A stretch of 64,000 nucleotides of DNA from JBFLVU01 sp037444825 (GTDB lineage Bacteria > Acidobacteriota > UBA4820 > DSQY01), in NCBI GenBank assembly GCA_037444825.1, contig JBBILR010000001.1:1-64000 (forward strand), written 5' to 3'. A model generated the notes under the pieces. The model did no database searches. It worked only from the letters and a program-made list of their open reading frames with translations, and was not told the DNA's origin. The number at the start of each line of letters is the position of its first letter. Positions within the stretch are counted from its first letter, which is position 1. Below, piece after piece: positions 53,295 to 61,303 of this stretch. The position numbers were made by a program, and so were the translations under genes.

Positions 53295-53757
53295 CGAAGT
53301 CCTCCTGGCGCCGCCCCGGACGAACTCCCCCCGGAGCGGGTGGCCGCCGTCCGGAATGGGGAGGGAAGATACCACCGAGGGCCGGGCGCGTGGTTCGTTC
53401 TCTCTCCGTTGTAACGCCTTCGCACCAGTCGAAGGCGTCGGCAGTGGGGCATTCTACACGGTTTTCCCGTGAGCGGAAGGGTCGGCTTCGCGCCGTTTTT
53501 CCTACTGTGTCACTTGCCCCACCATGGATCTAAAAGCGTGTGAGTATTTATATACCAAAAGTTGCCGCGCTATGGGCACCAGACCGGAGTGACGGCTCCA
53601 GGCCCCACCGAGAGGGAAAAGAAACCTGGGCCGACGCCCGGGGTCCTCCGCAGGCACGTCGTGGAAGGCATGGCGCGAGTTTTCATGCCTTTTCGAAGGG
53701 GCTTGCGGGCGGGGGGGAAGGCCGATAGACTGAAAGGGCCCCGGAGGGGCCACCGGA
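53295..53757. other. Intergenic region between divergent pta and ygjP-like genes
   Basis: 463 bp with no convincing gene. A 93-codon minus-strand frame exists but is Pro/Arg-rich without family signal. It holds an inverted repeat, a candidate pta -10 box (TAGAAT on the minus strand at 53456-53451) and an A+T-rich stretch (about 53520-53562) around TATTTATATACC that stands out from its GC-rich surroundings and may contain a promoter. No start site could be assigned for the plus-strand gene. Confidence 0.5.
53414..53438 (-). promoter_or_regulatory. Perfect inverted repeat in the pta leader
   Basis: A perfect 9-bp inverted repeat (ACGCCTTCG, 7-nt spacer, CGAAGGCGT) begins 13 bp downstream of the candidate pta -10 box (53456-53451). 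It would overlap or follow the transcription start. It could be an operator for a dimeric repressor or a 5' hairpin in the mRNA. No regulator family is recognised. Confidence 0.45.
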
Positions 53758-54474
53758 ATGTTCAAAGGTCGGGTTTCGCTCAAGGGTCAAGTCGTCCCGT
53801 ACACGGTGCGAAGGAACTCCCGCGCCCGCCGGGTTCTCCTGAAGGTGGAGGAGGCTTCGGGCCTGGTGGTGGTTCTCCCCCGGTGGGGGGCGGTGGAACG
53901 GGTGCCTCCCCTGCTTCACCGGAACGCCGAATGGATTCTGAAGCACCTGAAGCGCCGGGAGGAGCTTTTGAAGGAAGCGCCGCCGCCCCTGGGTGAGGGG
54001 CGCAAGGTGTGGTACCGAGGCCGGGTCCTCCCCCTCAAGGTGCAGAACGTGGCCTGCACCGACCCCTCGGTGGAGTGGCACCGGGACCGGGTGGTGGTGA
54101 AGGTGCCGAGGGAGGGCAAGACGCCCGTGGGGAGGGTCCTGGAGACCGCCTTCCGGGAAAAGGCGCGGGAGGTCCTGAGCCGCCGGGTGGAGGCCTACGC
54201 GGAGCTGGTGGGGGTTCGGCCCCGGCGGCTTTCCATCCGGGACCAGAAGACCCGCTGGGGCTCCTGCACCGCCCGAAGGACCCTCACCTTCAACTGGCGG
54301 CTTCTGCTGGCCCCTCCGGGGGTCTTGGACTACGTCGTGGTCCACGAGCTCTGCCACCTCCGCCGCCCCCACCACGGCCCCTCCTTCTGGGAGCTCGTGG
54401 GCGCCATCCTTCCGGGGTACGAGGGCGCCAAGGGCTGGTTGGACCGGTACGGGCCCCTGCTCCTTCTGAGCTAG
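53758..54474 (+). CDS. YgjP-like (M48/DUF45) zinc metallopeptidase
   Basis: 238 residues, the usual size for YgjP/DUF45. The N-terminal beta domain contains VPYTVRRNSRARRVLLKVEE. The catalytic part has RDQKTRWGSCTARRTLTFNW, then the zinc motif VVHELCHLRRPHHGPSFW. There the HExxH-type helix (HELCH) and a downstream His complete the site. The family is common but poorly characterised. It is cotranscribed with the CDGSH gene (33-bp gap). Confidence 0.9.
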   Translation: MFKGRVSLKGQVVPYTVRRNSRARRVLLKVEEASGLVVVLPRWGAVERVPPLLHRNAEWILKHLKRREELLKEAPPPLGEGRKVWYRGRVLPLKVQNVACTDPSVEWHRDRVVVKVPREGKTPVGRVLETAFREKAREVLSRRVEAYAELVGVRPRRLSIRDQKTRWGSCTARRTLTFNWRLLLAPPGVLDYVVVHELCHLRRPHHGPSFWELVGAILPGYEGAKGWLDRYGPLLLLS

Positions 54475-54507
54475 GGACGCGCGAACCTGAACGAGGAGAG
54501 AAAGGCC

Positions 54508-54744
54508 ATGGCCGACCCGGAGATCGCCAAGAAGGGACCGTACATCGAGGAAACCGCCGAGGGCGAGTACTGGTGGTGCTCCTGCGGGCGGTCGAAGAAA
54601 CAGCCCTACTGCGACGGGGCCCACAAGGGAACGGACTTCAAGCCCGTCCGGGTGACGGTGGAGGCGCGGGAGCGGCTCTTCTGGTGCGGGTGCAAACGCA
54701 CGGGAAAGAAACCCTTCTGCGACGGAAGCCACCGGGACCTCTAG
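54508..54744 (+). CDS. Tandem CDGSH iron-sulfur domain protein
   Basis: 78 residues with two CDGSH motifs: CSCGRSKKQPYCDGAH (first, Ala replacing Ser) and CGCKRTGKKPFCDGSH (second). Each gives three Cys and one His for a labile 2Fe-2S cluster, as in mitoNEET-related proteins. The protein is soluble, with no TM helix. It has a good RBS (GAGGAGAGAAAGG). The likely role is cluster or electron transfer; the partner is unknown. It is followed by an alpha/beta hydrolase gene 24 bp on. Confidence 0.93.
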   Translation: MADPEIAKKGPYIEETAEGEYWWCSCGRSKKQPYCDGAHKGTDFKPVRVTVEARERLFWCGCKRTGKKPFCDGSHRDL

Positions 54745-54768
54745 ACCGGATCTCCCCCTCCTACGCCC

Positions 54769-55581
54769 GTGTTTCTCCTCAGCCGGACCGGATTCCGGCT
54801 CCACTATGAGGTTTCGGGGCAGGGTCCCCCCCTCGTGCTCTTGCCGGGCTGGACCCTCAACCTGCACCTGTGGGACCCGGTGGTCTCCCTTCTGGAGAAA
54901 GAAAGGACGGTGGCCCGCTTCGACCCCCGTGGGACGGGGCTCAGCGCGGCGAGTCCCGGGCTGGAGTTTTCGCGGGTGGCCGACGCCGAGGACCTCTTCG
55001 CCCTCCTGGACCACCTGGGGTGGAGGGCCGCCCACGTGGCCGGCCATTCGCAGGGGGCCCGGACGGCCATGGTGGCGGCCCTCTGGAGACCCGGCAGGGT
55101 CCTCTCGGTCGTCCTGCTGGGGGCCGGTGAGCCCCCTCCGCCGGGGGCCGCCTCCTTTCGGACCCGGGTCTCGGCGTGGGTGGCGGACCTGAGGGAGCGG
55201 GCGCGCCGGGAAGGGGTGGAAGCGGTGCGGGAGGAGATCCAGGGTGCGCGGCTCTTCGGAAAGTTGCGGACCTCCCCCGGCGGACTGAGGCTTCTGCGGA
55301 AGGCCACGGGGGGGTACCAGGGGGCCGACCTGCTCTCGGAGACCCCGCGAAGAACCTTCCCCACCGAGAGCGCCCGGATGGGCCTTCCCCTGCCGGTTCT
55401 CTTCGCCGCCGGCGAAGAGGACCCCTTTCTGGAAGAGTGCCGGTACGCCCACACGGCCGTTCCGGGGTCCCGTCTCGAGGTCATCGGGCGGTGCGGCCAC
55501 ATGGCCCCGCTGGAGAGGCCTCAGGAGGTGGCCCGAATCCTTCTGGAACATACCGCGGGAAGCGGGAAGGGACCGGCCTAG
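54769..55581 (+). CDS. Alpha/beta hydrolase
   Basis: 270 residues from a GTG. The fold signature is clear: VLLPGWTLNLHLWDPVV oxyanion region, FDPRGTGLSA, nucleophile elbow GHSQGA with Ser, late Asp in LFAAGEEDPFLEECR and His in IGRCGHMAPLERPQEVA. Substrate unknown; it resembles esterases or the MenH/BioH group. It ends in a 4-bp convergent overlap with a second alpha/beta hydrolase on the other strand. Confidence 0.88.
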   Translation: MFLLSRTGFRLHYEVSGQGPPLVLLPGWTLNLHLWDPVVSLLEKERTVARFDPRGTGLSAASPGLEFSRVADAEDLFALLDHLGWRAAHVAGHSQGARTAMVAALWRPGRVLSVVLLGAGEPPPPGAASFRTRVSAWVADLRERARREGVEAVREEIQGARLFGKLRTSPGGLRLLRKATGGYQGADLLSETPRRTFPTESARMGLPLPVLFAAGEEDPFLEECRYAHTAVPGSRLEVIGRCGHMAPLERPQEVARILLEHTAGSGKGPA

Positions 55582-56375
55582 TCCGCCGGGAAGACCTCTC
55601 GGAGAAAGGAGACCAGGGCCCTGTGGACCGCTTCGGGGGCCTCCAGGGGGGCGAGGTGGCCCGCTCCCCGGATCTCGTGGAAAGCCCCCCGGGGCGCGTC
55701 GGCGGCCAGGGCGCGGCCCTCCTCCGGCGGGGTGAGGGTGTCTTCGCGGCCGCCCAGCCCCAGGTACGGAACCGGGAGGGCGCGGATCACCTCCACCCGG
55801 GAAGGGCGGGCGGCCATGGCCCGCAGGGCCGCCGCCACCGCGGCGGGCGGCTGGTCCTGGGCGATCTTCCGCACGGCACCCAGGAGCCCCGGCCGGTTCC
55901 GGCGGGTGCCCGGCGAGAAGAGCCTGGGGAGAAAAGCCTCCAGGAAGGCCCCGTTTCCCTCCGCCTCCACCCGGCGGGCGTCTTCGAGGCGCCGCCGGGC
56001 GGCCTCGGGGGTGTCGGCGACGGCTCGGGAGTCCACGAGGGAAAAGGCCGCCAGGTCCCCGGGGTGGGTCTCGGCGAGGGCGAGGGCCACGTACCCCCCC
56101 ATGGAGAAACCGGCCAGCGCGAAGGGCCGGGCCTCCCGCCGCCGGACCCAGCGGCGGACCGCCTCCGCCTGGTCCCCGAGGCTCCAGCCGGCGGGCAGGG
56201 CGGGGGAACCGCCGAAACCGGCCAGGTGGGGGACCAGGACGAAGAAGGAGGCCGCCAGCCGTTCGGCCACGGGCTTCCACATCCGGCCGTCCAGGGGAAA
56301 GCCGTGGAGGAGCACCACCGGAGGGCGACCGGGGTCGCCCAGGGAAAGGCCCGCGAGGTCCGGGACCGAGGTCAT
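55578..56375 (-). CDS. Alpha/beta hydrolase (BioH/MenH-like)
   Basis: 265 residues from the ATG at 56375, overlapping the rsmB stop by 4 bp. Signature elements: VVLLHGFPLDGRMWKPVA, FGGSPALPAGWSLGDQAEAV, nucleophile elbow GFSMGGY, Asp in GGREDTLTPPEEGRALA and His in IRGAGHLAPLEAPEAVH. The cap segment is Arg-rich. Substrate unknown. It sits at the end of the def-fmt-rsmB operon but shows no link to translation by sequence. Confidence 0.87.
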   Translation of the reverse strand: MTSVPDLAGLSLGDPGRPPVVLLHGFPLDGRMWKPVAERLAASFFVLVPHLAGFGGSPALPAGWSLGDQAEAVRRWVRRREARPFALAGFSMGGYVALALAETHPGDLAAFSLVDSRAVADTPEAARRRLEDARRVEAEGNGAFLEAFLPRLFSPGTRRNRPGLLGAVRKIAQDQPPAAVAAALRAMAARPSRVEVIRALPVPYLGLGGREDTLTPPEEGRALAADAPRGAFHEIRGAGHLAPLEAPEAVHRALVSFLREVFPAD

Positions 56376-57805
56376 TTCCGGACCCTCCCGGCCTCCCGGC
56401 GGTCCAGAAGGGCCACGAAGAAGCCGTCCCAGGAAGTCCGGTGGGGAAGGAGGTAACCTCGGCCCTCCCCGGCGGGGGTGAGGAGGGTGGCGAGCTCCGG
56501 TGGGGCCTCCAAAGGGCGGGGCCGGAAGTCCGGGTGGCCGGAGAGAAAGGCCTCCACCACCTCCACCGTCTCCTCCGGTTCCAGGGAGCAGACGGAGTAG
56601 AGAAGAGAGCCCCCGGGCCGCACCGCCTCCGCGGCCCGCTCCAGGAGGTTCACCTGGCGGAGGTGGTGGCGCCCCAGGTGCTCCTCCGCCACCTGCCAGC
56701 GGATTTCGGGGTTCTTTCGCAGGGTGCCCAGGGAGGAGCAGGGGGCGTCCAAGAGCACGGCGTCGAAGGGGGCGGCGAAGGGGAGGGGGGCGGCGGCGTC
56801 CACGGCGGCCACGCGGAGGGTCTTTAAGGAGAGACGCCGAAAGTTCTCGGCCATCTGGCGCAGGCGCCGCCGGTTTCGGTCGGCGGCCACGAGGAACAAC
56901 TCCCGGCCTGCCCGAAGGGCCAGCCGGACGCTCTTGCCGCCGGGGGCGGCGCAGAGGTCCAGCACCCGGTCCCCCTTCTTCACGGGAAGCAGGAGGGCGG
57001 GAACCTGGGAGGCCCCGTCCATGACGTAGAAGAGGCCCTGTCGGAAGGCCTCGGAGCGGGAGGGGTCCCCCGAAAGGACCCGGTGGGTGAAGGGCAGGAC
57101 GGGGTCCCGCTCCAGCCGGAAGCCCTCCCGAGCGAGGAGGGCCAGTCCGGCGGCCTCCGCCGGCGCCCCGAGGAAGAGCAGGGAGAGAACGGCCGGCTCC
57201 GAAAGAGCCCGGAGGAGGGGCTCCGCCTCCTCGCCGAAGCGCTCCTCGTACCGCTCCACGAGCCAGAGGGGCATGCCGAGCCGGAGGGCCGCCCCTTCGC
57301 TCCCGGCGAAGGTCAGGGGCGCCTCCAGCGCCTCCTCGCGGTGCTCCGAAAGGCTCCTCAGGACGCCGTTGACGAAGCCTCCGGCCCCAGGGTTCAGCGA
57401 TTTGGCGGCCTTGACGCACTCGTGGACGGCGGCGTAGGCGGGGACGCGGTCCAGGAAGAGGATCTGGTAGGCGCCCACCCGCAGGATCTGGAGCAGTTCG
57501 GGCTGGACCCGGCCCATCTCCCGGTCGGTGTGGGCCTCCAGGGCCCGGTCCAGGTGGGGAAGGCGGCGGACCACCCCCGAAACCAGCTCCCGGAGCAGGG
57601 CCCGGTCGTCCTCTCGGGCCAGGCGTTTCTGCTCCCGTTGGACCACCCCCTTGAGGGACTGGTTGCCGGAAAGGACCTCCTCCAGGAGTCTGGCCGCCAG
57701 GGCTCGGAGGTTGGGTTTCTCCTCGGGGGCGCGCCGGGCCCGCGTGGCGGGGAGAGCCCCCGTCCTTGCCTTTCCTCGTGGCGGGGCGGGCCGGGAGGGC
57801 TTCAG
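56372..57805 (-). CDS. rsmB: 16S rRNA (cytosine-967-C5)-methyltransferase
   Basis: About 477 residues. The N-terminal NusB-like RNA-binding domain is at about 30-160 (VGAYQILFLDRVPAYAAVHE, AKSLNPGAGGFVNGVLRSL). The C-terminal Rossmann methyltransferase has VLDLCAAPGGKSVRLALRAG, the catalytic-Cys motif DAPCSSLGTLRKNPEIRW and SVCSLEPEE. No ATG, GTG or TTG lies between the end of fmt and the conserved region. The best start is a CTG at 57805 that overlaps the fmt stop as CTGA, matching the 4-bp couplings elsewhere. A GTG or ATG further upstream inside fmt is the alternative. Confidence 0.88.
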   Translation of the reverse strand: MKPSRPAPPRGKARTGALPATRARRAPEEKPNLRALAARLLEEVLSGNQSLKGVVQREQKRLAREDDRALLRELVSGVVRRLPHLDRALEAHTDREMGRVQPELLQILRVGAYQILFLDRVPAYAAVHECVKAAKSLNPGAGGFVNGVLRSLSEHREEALEAPLTFAGSEGAALRLGMPLWLVERYEERFGEEAEPLLRALSEPAVLSLLFLGAPAEAAGLALLAREGFRLERDPVLPFTHRVLSGDPSRSEAFRQGLFYVMDGASQVPALLLPVKKGDRVLDLCAAPGGKSVRLALRAGRELFLVAADRNRRRLRQMAENFRRLSLKTLRVAAVDAAAPLPFAAPFDAVLLDAPCSSLGTLRKNPEIRWQVAEEHLGRHHLRQVNLLERAAEAVRPGGSLLYSVCSLEPEETVEVVEAFLSGHPDFRPRPLEAPPELATLLTPAGEGRGYLLPHRTSWDGFFVALLDRREAGRVRK

Positions 57806-58752
57806 AGGCCCAGCCGTGTCCCCGCGGGGAGGGGAAACCCCCGGACGAGGTCGGCGGAGGAGAGGGCGCGGCGGCCCTCCCTTTGGAGGCTCGTGAGCAG
57901 GAGGCATCGGCCGTCTCCACAGGCCACCGTCACCGGCGGCCCCAGTACCACTTCTCCGGGTGCCGCGCCCGGGGGCGCGGCACCCGCCACCTTCGCGGCG
58001 AGAACCTTGATCCGTTCGCCCCTTACGGAGGAGTGGGCGCCAGGCCAGGGGTCCATGGCCCGAACCTGGCGCTCCAGCCTCTCCGCCGGCTCCTCGAAGG
58101 GGAGGCGGCCGTCCTCGGGGCGGATCCGGGGGGCCAGCGTGGCCCGGGCGGGGTCTTGGGGAACGGGGCGGAGGGTGCCGGCGGCCAAAGCGGGGAGGCT
58201 CTCCGCGAGAAGCCGGCCCCCCAGCTCCGCCAGGAGCGGGGTGAGGGTGCCGGTGGTGGCCCCCTCCGGAAGGGGGATGGCCCGCTGGGCGTACACGGGG
58301 CCCGTGTCCAGCCCCTCCTCCATCCGCATGAGGGAAACCCCCGTCTCCGCGTCGCCTTCCCAGATGGCGTAGGCCACGGGGGCGGCTCCCCGGTGGCGGG
58401 GGAGGAGCGAGGCGTGGACGTTGACGCACCCCAAGGGGGGAATCTCCAGCACCGCCGGGGGGAGGATCTTTCCGTACGCGGCCACCACCACGAGATCCGG
58501 CTTCAGCTCGCGGAGGAGGTCCACCACGGCGGGATCCTTGAGGGTGGCGGGCTGGTGGACCTCCAGGCCCGCCCGGAGGGCCTCCTCCTTCACCGGCGGG
58601 GGCAGGACGGCGCGGCCCCTCCCCTGGGGCTTGTCGGGCTGGGTGAAGACCGCCACGGGGCGCACCCCCGCCTCCAGGAGGGCCCGGAGGCTCGCCCGGC
58701 CGAAGGCCGGGGTCCCCATGAAAACTACCCTTCGGGGTAGGGGTTGTCCCAT
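57802..58752 (-). CDS. fmt: Methionyl-tRNA formyltransferase
   Basis: 316 residues from MGQPLPRRVVFMGTPAFGR. This start overlaps the end of def by 28 bp; an ATG 11 codons later (58719) would remove the Rossmann-strand start and is less likely. Motifs: VFMGTPAFGRASLRALLEAG, NVHASLLPRHRGAAPVAYAI (formyl-donor binding and catalytic Asn/His), and VSLMRMEEGLDTGPVYAQ. The C-terminal OB-like domain follows. It formylates initiator Met-tRNA using 10-formyl-tetrahydrofolate and sits between def and rsmB, a common bacterial order. Confidence 0.94.
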   Translation of the reverse strand: MGQPLPRRVVFMGTPAFGRASLRALLEAGVRPVAVFTQPDKPQGRGRAVLPPPVKEEALRAGLEVHQPATLKDPAVVDLLRELKPDLVVVAAYGKILPPAVLEIPPLGCVNVHASLLPRHRGAAPVAYAIWEGDAETGVSLMRMEEGLDTGPVYAQRAIPLPEGATTGTLTPLLAELGGRLLAESLPALAAGTLRPVPQDPARATLAPRIRPEDGRLPFEEPAERLERQVRAMDPWPGAHSSVRGERIKVLAAKVAGAAPPGAAPGEVVLGPPVTVACGDGRCLLLTSLQREGRRALSSADLVRGFPLPAGTRLGL

Positions 58753-59258
58753 TCTCCCTCCCGGATCATCTTCCGGATCTTGCGCTTGAGGAGGTCCCTC
58801 CGAATGGGGCTGACCCGGTCCAGGATGAGCACGCCGTCGAGGTGGTCGATCTCGTGGCAGAGGGCGTGGGAGAGGTAGGCGTTGCCTTCCAGTTCGAAGG
58901 GCCTTCCCTCCCGGTCCAGGGCCCGGACCTTCACCCGGGCCGGCCTCTTGATCTTCTCGAAGATCTTGGGGAAGGAGAGGCACCCCTCCTCGCGCTCCGA
59001 GACGCCCTCCTGCTCGACGATCTCGGGGTTCACGAAGAAGGTCAGGTTCGTCTCGCCCCCCTCGAGGCCCAAATCCACCACCATCACCCGGAGGGGAACC
59101 CCCACCTGGTTGGCGGCCAGCCCCGCCCCTCCGGCGTGTTTCATGGTCTCCACCATGTCGTCCATGAGGGTCCGGACCTCGTCGGTGATTTCCGTGACGG
59201 GCCGGGCCTTTTCGCGGAGGACGGGGGAGCCGAAGAGTTCAACTTTGCGTATCGCCAT
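58725..59258 (-). CDS. def: Peptide deformylase
   Basis: 177 residues. All three signature motifs are intact: GAGLAANQVGVPLRVMVV, EEGCLSFPKIFEKIKRPARV and the metal-binding HEIDHLDGVLILDRV. It removes the N-formyl group from nascent proteins. Its start overlaps the end of the TPR/cNMP gene by 20 bp and its end overlaps fmt, giving the chain def-fmt-rsmB in one transcript. Confidence 0.96.
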   Translation of the reverse strand: MAIRKVELFGSPVLREKARPVTEITDEVRTLMDDMVETMKHAGGAGLAANQVGVPLRVMVVDLGLEGGETNLTFFVNPEIVEQEGVSEREEGCLSFPKIFEKIKRPARVKVRALDREGRPFELEGNAYLSHALCHEIDHLDGVLILDRVSPIRRDLLKRKIRKMIREGEWDNPYPEG

Positions 59259-60285
59259 CGTTACCGGGTTCCTTTCCGAGGAGCACTTCCAGGGTCTTGC
59301 GGACCCGGGCTTCCAGCACCGCCTCCAGCCGTTCCCGGAGCGCCGGGGCCTCCTCCATCAGCCGGGAGGCGGAGGCGCCGTCCAACTCGAGGACCAGCCC
59401 CGGTTGAACCGCCGTCACGGTGGCGGTGCGGGGGACCTTCTGGAGGAACCCCACCTCGCCGATGACGTCGCCCCGCTGGAGCCTCCCCAGGAGGACCTCC
59501 CCCTCCTCGAAGGAGCCCCGGGCCTCGAAGAGGCCCTGGGCCACCAGAAACAGCGAGTCCCCCGTCTCCCCTTCCCGGAGGAGGACCTCCCCCGCGGAAA
59601 TGGAACGCTCGCGGAGCAAGGCGGCCAAGCGGCCCAGCTCGTCGGCGCGCAGATCGGGCAGGAGGCCGTGGAGGGTGGCGAAGACGCCCTCCCCGGCGGA
59701 GGGGTAGTCCCCCGTCTCCCCCCAGGGTTCGGCGGGCGGCGGAGGCGCCGGTGCCGGTGGCACGCTCTCCACGGTTTCGGGCGCCTCCAAAGAGGAATCC
59801 AGCAGGGGTTCGTCCTCCACGGGAGGCGGGGGCGCCGGTGCCGGGCCCCTTTCCAGGGCCGGCTCCTCGGCGTCGAGGCTTTCGGCGGGAGGCGGGGCCG
59901 GCGCCTCTTCCATTGGCCCCTCCTCCGAGAGGTCGAAGGAAAAGCTCTGGCCGGGGTCCCTCGTCTCGGCGCCCGATTCCAGCTCCTGGAGCCGGGCGGC
60001 CACCTCCGGGTCCCCGGGAAGGAGGCGCAGGGCCTTCTTGAGGAGGGCGGAGGCCTGGGGCCGCTGGCCGCTCCTCAAGGCCGAGTCGGCCTCCTCCCGG
60101 TAAACGCGGGCGGCCTCCTCCTTCCGGCCCATTCCCTCCCACGCTTCGGCCAACCGGAGCCGGAGCCCCAGGTCGTCGGGGTTCTGCTTGAGCCTCCGCG
60201 CAAGGATCTTGGCCGCCTCCTCGAAGCGTCCCTCCCGCAGGAGCTGGACGGGGTCGGACTTGTCGGATCTGGAAAAGAGGGCCAT
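59239..60285 (-). CDS. TPR protein with cyclic nucleotide-binding domain
   Basis: 348 residues from MALFSRSDKSDPVQLLREGR. Residues 10-105 hold TPR-like helices (EEAAKILARRLKQNPDDLGL and ASALLKKALRLLPGDPEVAA). A Pro/Glu-rich linker covers about 110-195. A CRP-type cNMP-binding domain (about 205-320) includes ISAGEVLLREGETGDSLFLV, GRLQRGDVIGEVGFLQKVPR and TATVTAVQPGLVLELDG. There is no DNA-binding HTH, so it is probably an adaptor or sensor. It overlaps def by 20 bp. A role in coupling signalling to the translation-maturation operon is speculation. Confidence 0.8.
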   Translation of the reverse strand: MALFSRSDKSDPVQLLREGRFEEAAKILARRLKQNPDDLGLRLRLAEAWEGMGRKEEAARVYREEADSALRSGQRPQASALLKKALRLLPGDPEVAARLQELESGAETRDPGQSFSFDLSEEGPMEEAPAPPPAESLDAEEPALERGPAPAPPPPVEDEPLLDSSLEAPETVESVPPAPAPPPPAEPWGETGDYPSAGEGVFATLHGLLPDLRADELGRLAALLRERSISAGEVLLREGETGDSLFLVAQGLFEARGSFEEGEVLLGRLQRGDVIGEVGFLQKVPRTATVTAVQPGLVLELDGASASRLMEEAPALRERLEAVLEARVRKTLEVLLGKEPGNDGDTQS

Positions 60286-60304
60286 GGGCAGCCTCCGTGG
60301 AGCA

Positions 60305-60334
60305 AGCATAGTCCAAGGCCCTCGCCGGCGGCAA
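60305..60334 (-). promoter_or_regulatory. Candidate promoter of the TPR/cNMP-def-fmt-rsmB operon
   Basis: On the minus strand TTGCCG (60334-60329) and TATGCT (60310-60305) are separated by 18 nt. They lie 20 bp upstream of the MALFSR start codon. It would face away from the agmatinase promoter. Confidence 0.45.
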
Positions 60335-60349
60335 GGAGAGGGGCATGCC

Positions 60350-60378
60350 TTGCGGAAGGTTCGCTTCGGCTCTATGCT
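60350..60378 (+). promoter_or_regulatory. Candidate promoter of the agmatinase-GT operon
   Basis: TTGCGG (60350-60355), 17-nt spacer, TATGCT (60373-60378), 31 bp before the agmatinase start. Same -10 hexamer as the divergent promoter. Matches to the -35 consensus are modest. Confidence 0.45.
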
Positions 60379-60409
60379 GGGCCCGGCGGGGGGCGTGAGG
60401 AAGGTGTCC

Positions 60410-61303
60410 ATGCCGGAGTTCTATCCCAACAACTTCGGGGGGCTCCCCCCCGAGCGGTCGGCCCTGGAGAAGAGCCGTTACGTGGTGCTTCCGCTCCCGT
60501 ACGAGGCCACCACCTCCTACGGCAAGGGGACCAAGCTGGGCCCCCGGGCCATCGTGGAGGCCTCCCGGAACATGGAGCTCTACGACGAGGAGGTGGGCTT
60601 CGAACCTTGCGAGGCGGGGATCCACACCACCGAAGACCTCCACTTCCCCGACGCCTCCCCCGCGGCCATGGTGGAGACGGTGCGGGAGGCGGTATCCCAC
60701 TACCTGGCCCTGGGCAAGTTCGTCCTCTGCCTCGGGGGGGAGCACAGCCTCACCTACCCCGCCTTCGACGCCCACCTCAGGCGCCACGGGGACATCGGGA
60801 TCGTTCAGATCGACGCCCACGCGGACCTCCGGGACGCCTACGAGGGGACCCCCTACAACCACGCCTGCGTGATGCGGCGGATCGTGCCGTTGAGCGCCGG
60901 CACGGTTCAGGTGGGGATCCGCTCCCTGAGCGCCGAGGAGGCGGAGTACCTGAGGGCCGAGGGGACCTGGCCCGTCCTCTGGGCGAGGGAATGCGCCGAA
61001 AACGACCGATGGATGGACCGCGCCCTCGAGGCCCTGCCCCCCAAGGTGTACCTCACCGTGGACCTGGACGGCTTCGACCCTTCCCTGGTGCCCTGCACCG
61101 GCACGCCGGAGCCGGGGGGGCTCCAGTGGTACCCCGTGATCCGCTTCCTCCGCCGTCTGGTCAAGGAGCGGGAGGTGGTGGGGGCCGACCTCATGGAGCT
61201 GGCCCCCGACCGGGTGCACTTCGCCGCCGATTTCCTCGCCTCCCGGCTCGCCTACAAGATCGTCGCCTACCTGGAGGAGAAGAGACGCCATGCGCAGGGA
61301 TGA
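60410..61303 (+). CDS. speB: Agmatinase / arginase-family ureohydrolase
   Basis: 297 residues from the ATG at 60410 (GAGGAAGG upstream). Binuclear-metal ligands are in GGEHSLTYP, IVQIDAHADLRDAYEG and VYLTVDLDGFDPSLVPCTGTPEPGG, all conserved. Agmatinase, which gives putrescine and urea from agmatine, is the usual function of this bacterial clade. Other guanidino substrates are possible, so the symbol is provisional. Its last 14 bp overlap the start of the GT2 gene. Confidence 0.88.
   Translation: MPEFYPNNFGGLPPERSALEKSRYVVLPLPYEATTSYGKGTKLGPRAIVEASRNMELYDEEVGFEPCEAGIHTTEDLHFPDASPAAMVETVREAVSHYLALGKFVLCLGGEHSLTYPAFDAHLRRHGDIGIVQIDAHADLRDAYEGTPYNHACVMRRIVPLSAGTVQVGIRSLSAEEAEYLRAEGTWPVLWARECAENDRWMDRALEALPPKVYLTVDLDGFDPSLVPCTGTPEPGGLQWYPVIRFLRRLVKEREVVGADLMELAPDRVHFAADFLASRLAYKIVAYLEEKRRHAQG

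Noticed and set aside
53502..53783. 93-codon minus-strand frame between pta and the YgjP-like gene
   Set aside because: Pro/Arg-rich, no ribosome binding site, overlaps the start of the YgjP-like gene, and crosses the A+T-rich island.
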